DNA of 62,230 nucleotides from Dehalococcoidia bacterium UBA1328 (GTDB lineage: Bacteria; Chloroflexota; Dehalococcoidia; Lucifugimonadales; Lucifugimonadaceae), in the NCBI GenBank assembly GCA_002306815.1, contig DBTA01000028.1:1-62230 (forward strand), in the 5' to 3' direction. The notes under the pieces are model-generated. The model searched no databases and was not told the origin of the DNA. It saw nothing but the letters and a program-made list of their open reading frames with translations. Position 1 is the first letter of the stretch. Each line of letters opens with the position of its first letter. The position numbers and the translations under genes were made by a program. Of this stretch, positions 17,554-25,773 are shown one piece after another.

Positions 17554-18617
17554 TGATTTCGTTTGACTTGAGGATCGACCGTCGCGGATTTTCCTTCGAT
17601 GTGTCAGGACAATTCGATGAAGGCGTTACCGCGGTATTTGGCCCTTCAGGAGCAGGTAAGACGACGCTTCTGAATTGCCTTGCCGGTTCAATGAGACCTG
17701 ACTCAGGATCAATTGAGATTGACGGTGAGAACGTCTACTCGAGTGCCGATGGAATTTGGGTGCGACCCGAAAAACGTCGGATCGGTACGGTTTATCAGGA
17801 TGGCGCGTTGTTCCCTCACCTGTCGGTCAGGCGAAATATCGATTTTGGGTGGAAGTTGGTACCGGCGGAACAACGACGGCTCGACCCGCTGGAAATCGTA
17901 GAGCTGCTTGGACTTTCTGATTTGTTGGAGCGAATGCCATCCGAGTTGTCTGGTGGAGAACGTCAGCGAGTTGCGATTGCACGCGCCCTCGCGATTTCAC
18001 CGAGGTTATTTTTACTCGACGAGCCACTAGCTTCACTCGACGTTGCACGTAAAGGTTCAATACTGAATTACCTCAAGCGCGTTCACGATGAGTTCAAAAT
18101 ACCGATGGTTTACGTTTCTCACTCGGTAACCGAAGTCGTGTCCATAGCTTCACACGCAATGCTTATCCGAGACGGAAGTGTCCTCGGATTCGATCGACCC
18201 TCCGCACTGTTATTAACCGCCGCTCTAGACGGATCGTCTGTTGAAAGATTTGAGAACATTCTCCATGGCGTTGTGGGGGAATCGACTGATCAATTAACTA
18301 CCATCGAAATTGACAGGATATCGATATCGACTCGACACCAAAATAAAAACCCGGGAGAGAAAGTCGTCGTTTCACTAGGTGCCAACCAGATCATCCTCGC
18401 TCCGAGCGAGCCGAATCAACTTTCGGCAAGGAACGTTCTAAAGGGGCGAGTGAAAGAAATCTGGTCGAGCAACGGCAAAGTATTTGCTGAAGTAGACGTC
18501 GGACCCGAAATCATCGTAGAGCTAACCGAAAGCGCCCTGAACGAACTTGGAATCTCGGTTCGAAGCGACGTTTTTTTAATATTCAAATCAAGCAGCGTCG
18601 ACGTGTTCGATGCGTAA
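17550..18617 (+). CDS. modC: molybdate ABC transporter ATP-binding protein
   Basis: A 355-residue ATPase energising molybdate import. Walker A GPSGAGKTT is at residues 31–39, the ABC signature LSGGERQRVAIARAL near 132–146, and Walker B with the catalytic glutamate in LFLLDEPLASLD. A C-terminal Mop/TOBE-like domain (from NVLKGRVKEIWSS, about residue 285) probably senses intracellular molybdate, as in full-length ModC proteins. Overlaps modB (ATGATG). Confidence 0.94.
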   Translation: MMISFDLRIDRRGFSFDVSGQFDEGVTAVFGPSGAGKTTLLNCLAGSMRPDSGSIEIDGENVYSSADGIWVRPEKRRIGTVYQDGALFPHLSVRRNIDFGWKLVPAEQRRLDPLEIVELLGLSDLLERMPSELSGGERQRVAIARALAISPRLFLLDEPLASLDVARKGSILNYLKRVHDEFKIPMVYVSHSVTEVVSIASHAMLIRDGSVLGFDRPSALLLTAALDGSSVERFENILHGVVGESTDQLTTIEIDRISISTRHQNKNPGEKVVVSLGANQIILAPSEPNQLSARNVLKGRVKEIWSSNGKVFAEVDVGPEIIVELTESALNELGISVRSDVFLIFKSSSVDVFDA

Positions 18618-18636
18618 GAAATCCACAGAAAAGTAA

Positions 18637-19241
18637 ATGAAAAAATCTGTTTCTATCACTTTGATGGCGAGCTTATTGCTGGTGACGTTAGCGGCGTGTT
18701 CGTCAGATCCCGAACCGACAGCTACCCCGCGACCAACATCAACACCAGCACCTCCGGTGGGACTTGGTGCGGATCCAGTAATTCCGGACGCTGCTGAAGT
18801 CGACCGAAAAACTGCAATGATGCTGGGAATCGATCTTCACCCTCAGCTTTGGGAGACTCGACTAAGCAACAACTACAAGTTCGGATTTCAATAGACGGTC
18901 GGCGAATATGCGTACGAGCGAGCTAACGTCGAAGTGCGCGTGATTAAAACGAAGTCGATGACGTTTTGTGGGCGTCAAACGCTGAGAAGACTGACGGTAC
19001 TGAGCCTGCTGGATTCGTGGTTACGGATGAGCCGAATGATGAGGACTACTACTGGATAGATGGTCTCTTTACCGTTATTCAAGAAGCGATCGAGGCGGAT
19101 CCAGCTCGCGTGTCGTTAGGGTTTGACTCAGTATTCGGTTTCCCGACTTCGGCGGTCATCGAGTTTGCCCCGGATAGCGAACACAAAGACGTGGCGTTCT
19201 TTGCCGCTCAACTCGTTCCAATTCTAGGACCACCTGAGTGA
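18637..19241 (+). pseudogene. degraded lipoprotein gene, DUF6174-like
   Basis: The first 85 codons encode a lipoprotein precursor: lysines, a hydrophobic segment, lipobox LAAC, then a Thr/Pro-rich linker. The frame stops at TAG 18892–18894, where TGG (tryptophan) would give a continuous protein FGFQ-W-TVGEYAYERANVEV. After VRVIK the frame is lost at a four-A run (18946–18949); one more A would restore NEVDDVLWASNAEK and the C-terminal part with GLFTVIQEAIE and FPTSAVIEF. The pattern W..Y..., then lF..i..a, then GyPt.i resembles DUF6174 proteins. Two lesions argue for decay, although a homopolymer sequencing error cannot be excluded for the second. Confidence 0.65.
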
Positions 19242-19249
19242 TCGTTAGG

Positions 19250-19640
19250 TAGGGAGGCTGACTGTGGAGATGGTGCGGCGTTATCATCCCAATGGAGGTG
19301 CCTCGACTCCGCTGTCGCTTCGCTCGGGAAATTGGAGAACAGCGCGGTTGTACGCCGGCGGCAGTGGAACTGTGAGCACTAAGCAATTGCAACCCACCCG
19401 ATGACACCCCGATGAACATCGGGGTCAAGCGTCTGTGGTGATGAAATACGTTGGAAAGTCCACGCCATTCCCGACCCCCAGCCTGCCGTCCTTCGAGAAC
19501 CTCGCGATGGCACCATAGTCCGAATCGTTTTCAGAGCCGTCATACTGAATGCATTTTCAGTATCTTCGTGGTGGGTTAATGGTGTTCGACTCGCAGATAA
19601 GGGCTGTAAGCAGAGCCGTCCCCACAACGCCCCACTCAAC
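19250..19640. repeat. composite of dispersed intergenic repeats
   Basis: This 390-base spacer holds no gene. It contains modules resembling the dispersed repeat family: TGCCTCGACTCCGCT followed by CGCTTCGCTCGGG near 19297–19330, the hairpin ACCCCGAT-GAAC-ATCGGGGT near 19407–19426, GTCCTTCGAGAACCTCGCGA near 19488, and GTCATACTGAATGCATTTTC near 19539. The right edge (ATGCCTCGACGCCCTGG) runs into the glycosylase gene and appears to encode its last residues. Confidence 0.5.
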
Positions 19641-20337
19641 CGAGATGCCTCGACGCCCTGGTGTCACATAGATCGACCAAAACGCATTCACCGCACCGTG
19701 GATCCCGTTTCGTGCAGACTCTTGCCGCGTGTCCATCAAGCTGCGCGTGCAGTTCTCCCCAGAGCTCTACATCCGGCTTAAGGTTCGCTTCGAATATTTC
19801 CTGATAGTCCGAATACCGGTTGCCGTCGATTTTAATTCCGATTCGATCAACCACACGACGCGTATATGCATCCACCACAAAGCTCGGCTTTTTCGCTGCG
19901 TAAAGAATGATGTCGTCAGACGTCTCTTCCCCGATGCCGTAAATACCCAGTAATCTCTCTCTTAGTTCGGGTATCGAAAGCGCGAACAACTCAGAATCAT
20001 TGCCATTGAAGTCCTCTACGACTACCTGCGCGAAGGCCTTTAGCTTCTTTGATTTCGTGTTGTAGTAACCGGAAGAACGAATAGCTTCTACAAGATCGTC
20101 AACTGCGCATTCGTGGATCGCTCTATATCCCCAAATGCCAGCCGAATTAAGATTTTCCAGGGCTCTCGAAGCGTTACGCCATGAGGTGTTCTGAACAAGA
20201 ATCGCACCCGCCGTTATTTCGAAACCGGCATTGGCTCCGGCGTTGTGCTTCACCGGCCACCAATTGCGCAGCCCGTTTTGCTTCACGAGGCGTTCGTAGA
20301 TTTCCGTCAAGAGCTTCGCAGTTGGGTTTTTCGGCAT
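19636..20337 (-). CDS. HhH-GPD DNA glycosylase of the EndoIII / MagIII type
   Basis: A 233-residue base-excision repair glycosylase. The helix-hairpin-helix reads LLGIYGIGEETSDDIILYA and the catalytic aspartate is in SFVVDAYTRRVVDRIG. A [4Fe-4S] loop with spacing C-x6-C-x2-C-x5-C is near the C-terminus (CTKRDPRCGECVLVDLC). The lysine that gives EndoIII its lyase activity (after the hairpin GVGRKTA) is a glutamate here (GIGEETS), so the enzyme is more likely a monofunctional glycosylase of the MagIII type acting on alkylated bases. The last residues TRASRHLG seem to be encoded by an adjoining repeat. Confidence 0.85.
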   Translation of the reverse strand: MPKNPTAKLLTEIYERLVKQNGLRNWWPVKHNAGANAGFEITAGAILVQNTSWRNASRALENLNSAGIWGYRAIHECAVDDLVEAIRSSGYYNTKSKKLKAFAQVVVEDFNGNDSELFALSIPELRERLLGIYGIGEETSDDIILYAAKKPSFVVDAYTRRVVDRIGIKIDGNRYSDYQEIFEANLKPDVELWGELHAQLDGHAARVCTKRDPRCGECVLVDLCDTRASRHLG

Positions 20338-20470
20338 CTCTATAAGGTCAGCTTGCTTGGACGTATCAACCGCAGCAGCCCAGAGGATTTTCTCGTATCG
20401 AATTCGTCATAGATTATGAGATAATTTGATCGTTAAAAACGGTCCACCACCACGTTAGGAGTGCGCCCCT

Positions 20471-21328
20471 TTGCAAACGATGTTCGAGCGACTCGACACC
20501 GCTGCCCGAAAAATGGAAAGTTTCGTTTGCGTGGGACTCGATCCTACACCCGAGCGCGTCCCAATCGACGATGTTCTTGCGTTCAACAAGGCGATTATTG
20601 ACGCGACCAAAGACGTCGTTTCAGCCTACAAAACCCAGTTTGCCTACTATGAATTGATGGGCATCGAAGGATTTCGGATCCTTGAAGGCACGATTCAACA
20701 TATTCGAGATGTGGCGCCAGATCATGTAGTAGTAGGCGATGCGAAACGCGGCGATATTTCAACCACGGCAACTGCATACGCCACTGCACTTTTCGAAACC
20801 TGGGGTGTCGATATCGCGACTATATATGCCTACCAGGGAACCGATTCGGTCGAACCATTTCTTCAGTACCCGGGCAAAGGCGTCTACATTGTTTGTCGTA
20901 CATCCAACCCTAGCTCCCGAGATATTCAGGACCTCGTTGTAGACTGTACAGATCAGAAAGTTCAGGTCTTTGATCGAGTTGCCGACATGGCTGATCTATA
21001 CGCTGGATCAGAAAACGTGGGCCTCGTCGTAGGAGCCACCTACCCGGATGATCTTCGAGCGCTACGTATGAAGCATCCCGAACCCCACTTTCTTATCCCA
21101 GGTGTTGGCGCACAAGGCGGCGACGCCGAAGAAACCGCTAGGGCGGGTGCGAATGAACAAGGTGGCGGCTTCCTCGTGAACTCTTCCCGCGGGATCATTT
21201 ATGCGTCGAGCAATCCTGAAGATTTCGACATCGAGGCGCGCAACGAATCTGAGAAACTCAAGAATCTGCTTAACAACGCTCTGAAACCGAATGGTGGTTT
21301 CAAAGCGGAAACCTTGACGTTCGAGTAG
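20471..21328 (+). CDS. pyrF: orotidine 5'-phosphate decarboxylase, type 2
   Basis: PyrF converts OMP to UMP, the last step of the de novo pathway. The catalytic signature DAKRGDIS is at residues 90–97, with the early aspartate in VGLDPTPERVP and the phosphate-binding end GAQGGDAEETARAG and VNSSRGI. The 285-residue size and motifs match the subfamily-2 enzymes of Actinobacteria, Myxococcota and Chloroflexota. The start is TTG at 20471, nine bases after AGGAG; an ATG at 20480 is possible. It is separated from the pyr operon by about 6.5 kb and has no attenuator of its own. Confidence 0.94.
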   Translation: MQTMFERLDTAARKMESFVCVGLDPTPERVPIDDVLAFNKAIIDATKDVVSAYKTQFAYYELMGIEGFRILEGTIQHIRDVAPDHVVVGDAKRGDISTTATAYATALFETWGVDIATIYAYQGTDSVEPFLQYPGKGVYIVCRTSNPSSRDIQDLVVDCTDQKVQVFDRVADMADLYAGSENVGLVVGATYPDDLRALRMKHPEPHFLIPGVGAQGGDAEETARAGANEQGGGFLVNSSRGIIYASSNPEDFDIEARNESEKLKNLLNNALKPNGGFKAETLTFE

Positions 21329-21346
21329 CTAAATTTCTGGTGTCGT

Positions 21347-21559
21347 ATGCAAGGAACTCCGTTTAGAGTTGGTGACCGTATAACCCTCAAGAAGAAGCAC
21401 CCGTGTGGAGGTTTCGAGTGGGAGGTCTACCGCATTGGCGCTGATATCGGAATGAAGTGTCTTACCTGCGAACGACGAATGATGCTTTCGCGCCGAAACG
21501 CAGAACGTAGAACGGTTTCCAGGGTTGCTGCACCTGATGGCGAAAATACTGGGGACTAA
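21347..21559 (+). CDS. DUF951 family small protein
   Basis: A 70-residue cytosolic protein that begins 18 bases after pyrF, so probably co-transcribed. It matches the DUF951 pattern: VGDRITLKKKHPCGGFEWEV, then GADIGMKCLTCERRMMLSRR. Cysteines C20, C38 and C41 are conserved in the family and may bind metal. Function is unknown; the family is common in Firmicutes and Chloroflexota. Confidence 0.85.
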   Translation: MQGTPFRVGDRITLKKKHPCGGFEWEVYRIGADIGMKCLTCERRMMLSRRNAERRTVSRVAAPDGENTGD

Positions 21560-21670
21560 GCTAAAGGCCACTACCGGTGACGTTTCGTACCGTTGATATA
21601 CGGCTTATCAGTGTAACCTGTAGCGACTGAACAGAGGACTGCCTTTGGGACGGTTCTAGCCGGCGCAGGA

Positions 21671-22294
21671 ATGGAGGATCTCGACATGATGGAGTTAATA
21701 ATTGACAGCATCCGGGTTAGCTTGCTTAACCATCAACGCGTCGTGATCTTGAAGCAGAAAGATATCGAACGCTACCTACCAATCTGGATTGGTCCACCTG
21801 AAGCTGATGCAATTGCCGTTAGGCTCCAGGAAGTTTCCGTCCCGCGTCCTTTAACGCACGATCTACTGCACAACACTATTAAGGATCTCAGCGGTTCCAT
21901 CGATCACATTGTTGTATCGAGCATGGAGAACGACACTTACTACGCGACTATCGTGGTTCGCCAGAGTGACAAGATGGTGGAAATCGACGCTCGACCTTCA
22001 GATGCTCTGGCACTTGCTGTTCGGGCGGGAGTTCAAATATTTGCTACACCCGAGGTGATGGAACGCTGCGGAGTTCGCCTGGATAAGGAAAGCGGAGAGG
22101 CGTACGTCGGTGAAGACGAGCTAGGGGCAACCGCCAAAGCGACACCACGGAGAGCAGGTGGTCCTGTTGGTGAACAGGAACGCGAAAAGCTTTCGGCGTT
22201 CGCCGACTTCATCGAATCTCTCGATCTTGGCGACATGGATGATGAAGACGGCGGTCGCAAACCCGATGTCGACGAGCCTGTCGCGGGCGGGTAA
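21671..22294 (+). CDS. bifunctional nuclease family protein (DUF151)
   Basis: A 207-residue protein with the DUF151/BFN domain over residues 6–135: LPIWIGPPEADAIAVRLQ, RPLTHDLLHNTI and the ending ARPSDALALAVRAGVQIF. Plant members show nuclease activity; bacterial roles are not established. The C-terminal tail is acidic (about 170–207). The start at 21671 could also be the ATG at 21686, since the domain begins at MMELIIDS. It is preceded by a 110-base spacer. Confidence 0.87.
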   Translation: MEDLDMMELIIDSIRVSLLNHQRVVILKQKDIERYLPIWIGPPEADAIAVRLQEVSVPRPLTHDLLHNTIKDLSGSIDHIVVSSMENDTYYATIVVRQSDKMVEIDARPSDALALAVRAGVQIFATPEVMERCGVRLDKESGEAYVGEDELGATAKATPRRAGGPVGEQEREKLSAFADFIESLDLGDMDDEDGGRKPDVDEPVAGG

Positions 22295-22474
22295 GCCGTC
22301 TAGTTCACTTGTCCGATTGGCCCATTTAAGCCTCTGTTAATATCACGATTGCGCCGGTTGTCCTGATGTTTTTTGAACTGTTTCAGGGTTGTTTCACTGT
22401 AGGTGTCCACTTTCTGCGAAAAAACCACCAAAAATCCCGCTTAAAAACTTGAGCCTATTTCTTAAAAAAATTGG

Positions 22475-22502
22475 TTGGAATATGTTGCGATTGTGATAGC
22501 AT
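22475..22502 (+). promoter_or_regulatory. candidate sigma-70 promoter of the ATP synthase operon
   Basis: TTGGAA (22475–22480) and TAGCAT (22497–22502) are 16 bases apart, after an A-rich tract (22453–22470) that could act as an UP element. They lie 33 bases before the GTG start of atpI. The match to consensus is moderate. Confidence 0.35.
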
Positions 22503-22535
22503 GCACAAGCGGTCATTTGGAGCAGGGGATTTCCT

Positions 22536-22841
22536 GTGTCGGACGAACCAATGTCGCCAACCGAACCATCGGAACACACAGGCGAAACAGGGAGTTCAAC
22601 AGGCGGTTCTACGGAACATGCTGATAGTGGCCTGCCCGCAACAATAAAGTTGCTTGGGAGAGTCAGTGGAATCGGCTGGTTTGTCGCCACCACTGTCGCC
22701 CTCGGAGCTTACGGCGGGTATTGGCTTGATCGACAATTTGAAACGGCACCCGTTCTCACTATTGTTGGGCTGGCGCTGGGTGTGGCAATGGCATTCGTTG
22801 GCATGATCCGGCTTCTCAGCGCGATTAGAAGTGGGCGGTAA
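22536..22841 (+). CDS. AtpZ/AtpI-like membrane protein of the ATP synthase operon
   Basis: A 101-residue protein with a polar Ser/Thr/Glu-rich N-terminus (residues 1–35) and two transmembrane helices, the first with GWFVATTVALGAYGGYWLD and the second VGLALGVAMAFVGMIRLL. This is the layout of the AtpZ/AtpI family, thought to assist c-ring assembly or Mg2+ supply for ATP synthase. Start GTG with upstream GGAGCAGGGG. It heads the atp operon, as usual. Confidence 0.82.
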   Translation: MSDEPMSPTEPSEHTGETGSSTGGSTEHADSGLPATIKLLGRVSGIGWFVATTVALGAYGGYWLDRQFETAPVLTIVGLALGVAMAFVGMIRLLSAIRSGR

Positions 22842-22880
22842 CTGCCAATAGAGAACGAAAGAGAATCAGGTACAGGCCGC

Positions 22881-24164
22881 TTGGGAAAGCTCCTATCTAG
22901 TCCCAAACTTCTTGTTATCGCCATCGCTGCCATTGTAGCGTTACTCGTTTCCGTAGGCGGCGGGGCACTTGGTGCATCCTTCGGTCTTGGATTTCTCGGC
23001 GGTCCTATTCCTTTTATTTCGATACCAGCCGAACGGGTCGCCTACATCGGTAGCTATCCTCTACTTAACTCCACCATCATGTTCTGGTTCGGTGGAATCA
23101 TTCTTCTCTTTGTCGCCTGGCGAGCCGGTCGAAACGTAAAAGACGTTCCGTCTGGCTGGCAGAACTTCATGGAAGCCATTTACGAGTTCTTCAGTGGAAC
23201 TGTTGATGGTGTGGCCGGGGGGGGGGCAAAGTCGGGTCGCCGATTCCTTGCCCTTGTATCGACCATCTTCATGGTTGTTGTAATCATCAACTGGGTCGGA
23301 ATTCTTCCGGGTGTTGGCTCTGTAGGCCGAATCGAAACCATTGACGAATGGGTTCATCATCACATTCACGCCGTTGAAGAAGCTGAGCGAGAGAGTCACC
23401 CGGATTACAGTGACAAGCAGATCCACCAACTTGCGCTGATCCACTTGCTCGAAGAGCACGGTAATGATACTTTCGTTGCTTTCGACGGAAACTTCATCCC
23501 GCTAGGTCAGGGTGAACAAGCTCGAGTTCCTCTACACAATATCGTTACTTTTACTGACAAGGAACTCGACGATCTCGCCAAGAAAGTAAAGAACGACGAA
23601 GACGTATCTGACGATCCCGTCTACGAACGCATCGAACACGACATTCACGAAGGTGTCGTAAAAGATGTATTCACCTATGACGAGGGTGGATCTAACGAAA
23701 CCGAGTACAACTTCACTGGTCAAACGGCCGGCCTTCTCGTCCCTTACCTACGTGGTGCTTCTACTGACATTAACACGACGTTGGCAATTGCAATCGTCGC
23801 TATGTTTACAGTCCAGCTCTGGGGCTTCCGAGCACTCGGTGTTCGGGGTTATGGAGGAAAGTTCCTCGTCAACCCGATCAAGCAGGGTCCGATTGCAACG
23901 TTTGTTGGAATCCTTGAAGCGTTTGGTGAGCTGACCCGAACTATTTCATTTACATTCCGCTTGTTCGGAAACATGTTCGCAGGAGAAATTCTGTTGATTG
24001 CGATGGCATTTTTGCTGCCGCTAATCGGAATCATCCCATTCATGGGTCTGGAGTTGTTTGTGGGCGTTATCCAGGCGTACATCTTCGCAATGCTCACTCT
24101 TGTATTTGGCGTCATGGCGGTCGCGAGTCACGGTGATCACGACAGCCACGCGGGGGGTCACTGA
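22881..24164 (+). CDS. atpB: F-type ATP synthase subunit a with a large extracytoplasmic insertion
   Basis: Subunit a forms the proton half-channels beside the c-ring. The essential arginine is R360 in FTFRLFGNMFAGE, and the C-terminal helices end with LFVGVIQAYIFAMLTLVFG. At 427 residues it is far longer than the usual 220–280. The extra length is a charged, histidine-rich stretch at about residues 152–282 between the helix ending NWVGILPG and LLVPYLRGASTDINTTLA. From E. coli topology this loop lies outside the membrane. A run of ten G at 23217–23226 encodes GGG near residue 113–115. Start TTG. Confidence 0.93.
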   Translation: MGKLLSSPKLLVIAIAAIVALLVSVGGGALGASFGLGFLGGPIPFISIPAERVAYIGSYPLLNSTIMFWFGGIILLFVAWRAGRNVKDVPSGWQNFMEAIYEFFSGTVDGVAGGGAKSGRRFLALVSTIFMVVVIINWVGILPGVGSVGRIETIDEWVHHHIHAVEEAERESHPDYSDKQIHQLALIHLLEEHGNDTFVAFDGNFIPLGQGEQARVPLHNIVTFTDKELDDLAKKVKNDEDVSDDPVYERIEHDIHEGVVKDVFTYDEGGSNETEYNFTGQTAGLLVPYLRGASTDINTTLAIAIVAMFTVQLWGFRALGVRGYGGKFLVNPIKQGPIATFVGILEAFGELTRTISFTFRLFGNMFAGEILLIAMAFLLPLIGIIPFMGLELFVGVIQAYIFAMLTLVFGVMAVASHGDHDSHAGGH

Positions 24165-24260
24165 GAACAGCGTTCCTCTTAAATATGGCGTGGTGGGCGA
24201 CATGAGAAATCGTCGTGGTTGGCCACCGACGCATAGAACGAAGTCACTAGGAGAAATCAG

Positions 24261-24488
24261 TTGGAAGCAGATGCAATAAAGCCTCTGGCAGCAGCAATCG
24301 CAATCGGTGTGGGCGCACTTGGCCCAGCTCTCGGTATCGGTCTGTTGGCTGGTAAGGCGATGGAAGCTCTGGGGCGAAACCCTGAAGCGACCGGTCCTGT
24401 TCAGCAGAACATGATTCTTGCCCTTGCGTTCGCAGAAGCTATCGCTATCTACGCGTTGGTTGTTGCGATCATCATCCTGTTCGTCTAA
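24261..24488 (+). CDS. atpE: F-type ATP synthase subunit c
   Basis: A 75-residue hairpin of two transmembrane helices. The loop RNPEA (39–43) contacts the rotor stalk, and the ion-carrying carboxylate is E59 in LAFAEAIAIYAL. The residue after E59 is alanine, not serine or threonine, and no glutamine stands at the helix-1 site, so the ring should be proton- rather than sodium-specific. The start is TTG preceded by TAGGAG. Spacing to atpB is 96 bases. Confidence 0.95.
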   Translation: MEADAIKPLAAAIAIGVGALGPALGIGLLAGKAMEALGRNPEATGPVQQNMILALAFAEAIAIYALVVAIIILFV

Positions 24489-24612
24489 TTCAATCGGAAT
24501 CCGCGTGACTTCCCTGAGTCTGGGATCATCCCTAGCTCAGGAGAAGCTAGCGGGCCGGTGGCAGCGAATTAGATTCGCAGTCATACAGGAGTAGGCGGGT
24601 AAAGGAACGAAT

Positions 24613-25113
24613 ATGGATGCGCTTGGAATAACCGTTCAGCAGTTGCTAACTCAGTTAGTTAGCTTCCTGATCCTGTTCTTCATGTTGTACAAGCTGGCGT
24701 ATGGCCCAATTATGGGCATGCTCGACAGTCGTGCACAGAAGATCAAGGAAAGTTTGGAAGCAGCAGAGACTGCGCGCCTTGAAGCGGCTTCTTCGGCGGA
24801 GCGAGTTGAGGCAGAAATTGCTCAAGCTCGTGTCGAAGGTCAGAAGATCGTTGTAGAGGCACGCGATGCGGCTTCGAAGCTCCGGGAGCAGGAACAGGGG
24901 CGCGCACGTGGAGAGGTCGAATCGATGCTCGAACGTGCCCGGACTGAGATCGCTCGCGAGAAAGAAGCTGCTGTTGAAGAGGTTCGCAAAGAGTTTGCGG
25001 GTCTTGCAATTACAGCCGCTGAAAGAATCGTTGAAGGAACACTTGATGCCGAGTCCCACTCAGGCCTTATAGACAAGGTTCTGGAAGAAGGACTTAGCGA
25101 GAGGAAAAACTAG
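24613..25113 (+). CDS. atpF: F-type ATP synthase subunit b
   Basis: A 166-residue peripheral-stalk subunit: a single N-terminal membrane helix (LLTQLVSFLILFFMLYKLAY) and then a long charged coiled coil. The sequence PIMGMLDSRAQKIKESLEAAE is typical. Only one b gene is present, so a homodimeric stalk is expected. 124 bases separate it from atpE. Confidence 0.93.
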   Translation: MDALGITVQQLLTQLVSFLILFFMLYKLAYGPIMGMLDSRAQKIKESLEAAETARLEAASSAERVEAEIAQARVEGQKIVVEARDAASKLREQEQGRARGEVESMLERARTEIAREKEAAVEEVRKEFAGLAITAAERIVEGTLDAESHSGLIDKVLEEGLSERKN

Positions 25114-25145
25114 AGCAATCCCTACTTAGGGCGCTCTGATTAGCA

Positions 25146-25685
25146 ATGGCAGCAACCGGACGAAGATACGCACAGGCAGCTTTCGAGCTCGCTAAGGAAC
25201 AAGATAAAGTCGACACGTGGTTGGAAGATCTCGATCGAGCTGGTGAAGTTCTCGGCGACTCAGATGTGCTCGCCTTTCTCGATGCACCTCAGTTGGCAGA
25301 CAACGTCAAACTGGATGGTATCTCCAAGCTTTTCTCGGATGTTGATGTACTTGTAAGAAACACGGTGAACCTGATGACGGTAAACCGTGACATCACCAAA
25401 TTTGCAGACATGCACCGTATGTTTGGTGAGATGGCGGACGAGTATAGCGGTATCGGAAGAGCCGAGGTGATTACAGCGGTTCCGCTCGACGACGAACGCC
25501 GCAGCAAAGTTGCTGAAGGTTTGGAGAACTTGGTCGGTAGAAATGAAGTGAAGATCACCGAGAGTGTCGATTCAGAAATCATCGGTGGAGTCGTCGCAAA
25601 AATCGGCGACAGGTTGGTAGATGGAAGCACGCGCACACAGTTACGGGCAATGCGTGATTCCCTCGCCGAAAGGCCAATCGATTAG
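25146..25685 (+). CDS. atpH: F-type ATP synthase subunit delta
   Basis: A 179-residue stalk subunit connecting b with the alpha subunits. It begins with GRRYAQAAFELAKEQDK, and the C-terminal end carries the delta signature IIGGVVAKIGDRLVDGSTRTQLRAM. Normal length and position, 32 bases after atpF. Confidence 0.93.
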   Translation: MAATGRRYAQAAFELAKEQDKVDTWLEDLDRAGEVLGDSDVLAFLDAPQLADNVKLDGISKLFSDVDVLVRNTVNLMTVNRDITKFADMHRMFGEMADEYSGIGRAEVITAVPLDDERRSKVAEGLENLVGRNEVKITESVDSEIIGGVVAKIGDRLVDGSTRTQLRAMRDSLAERPID

Positions 25686-25694
25686 CTAGTGGGG

Positions 25695-25760
25695 CCCCTA
25701 AAGGGGTATTTGAATAAGGCCGGTCGATAGGCCGGTTGAATATTTAGCGGGTACAACCCG
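25695..25760 (+). other. cluster of three hairpins before atpA
   Basis: The 88-base atpH–atpA spacer can fold into CCCCT-AA-AGGGG (25695–25706), a GGCCGG-containing hairpin (25718–25735) and CGGGT-ACA-ACCCG (25748–25760), the last directly before the atpA ribosome binding site GGAGAG. None has a T-run. They may affect mRNA processing or relative translation. Confidence 0.4.
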
Positions 25761-25773
25761 GAGAGAGAGTCCA

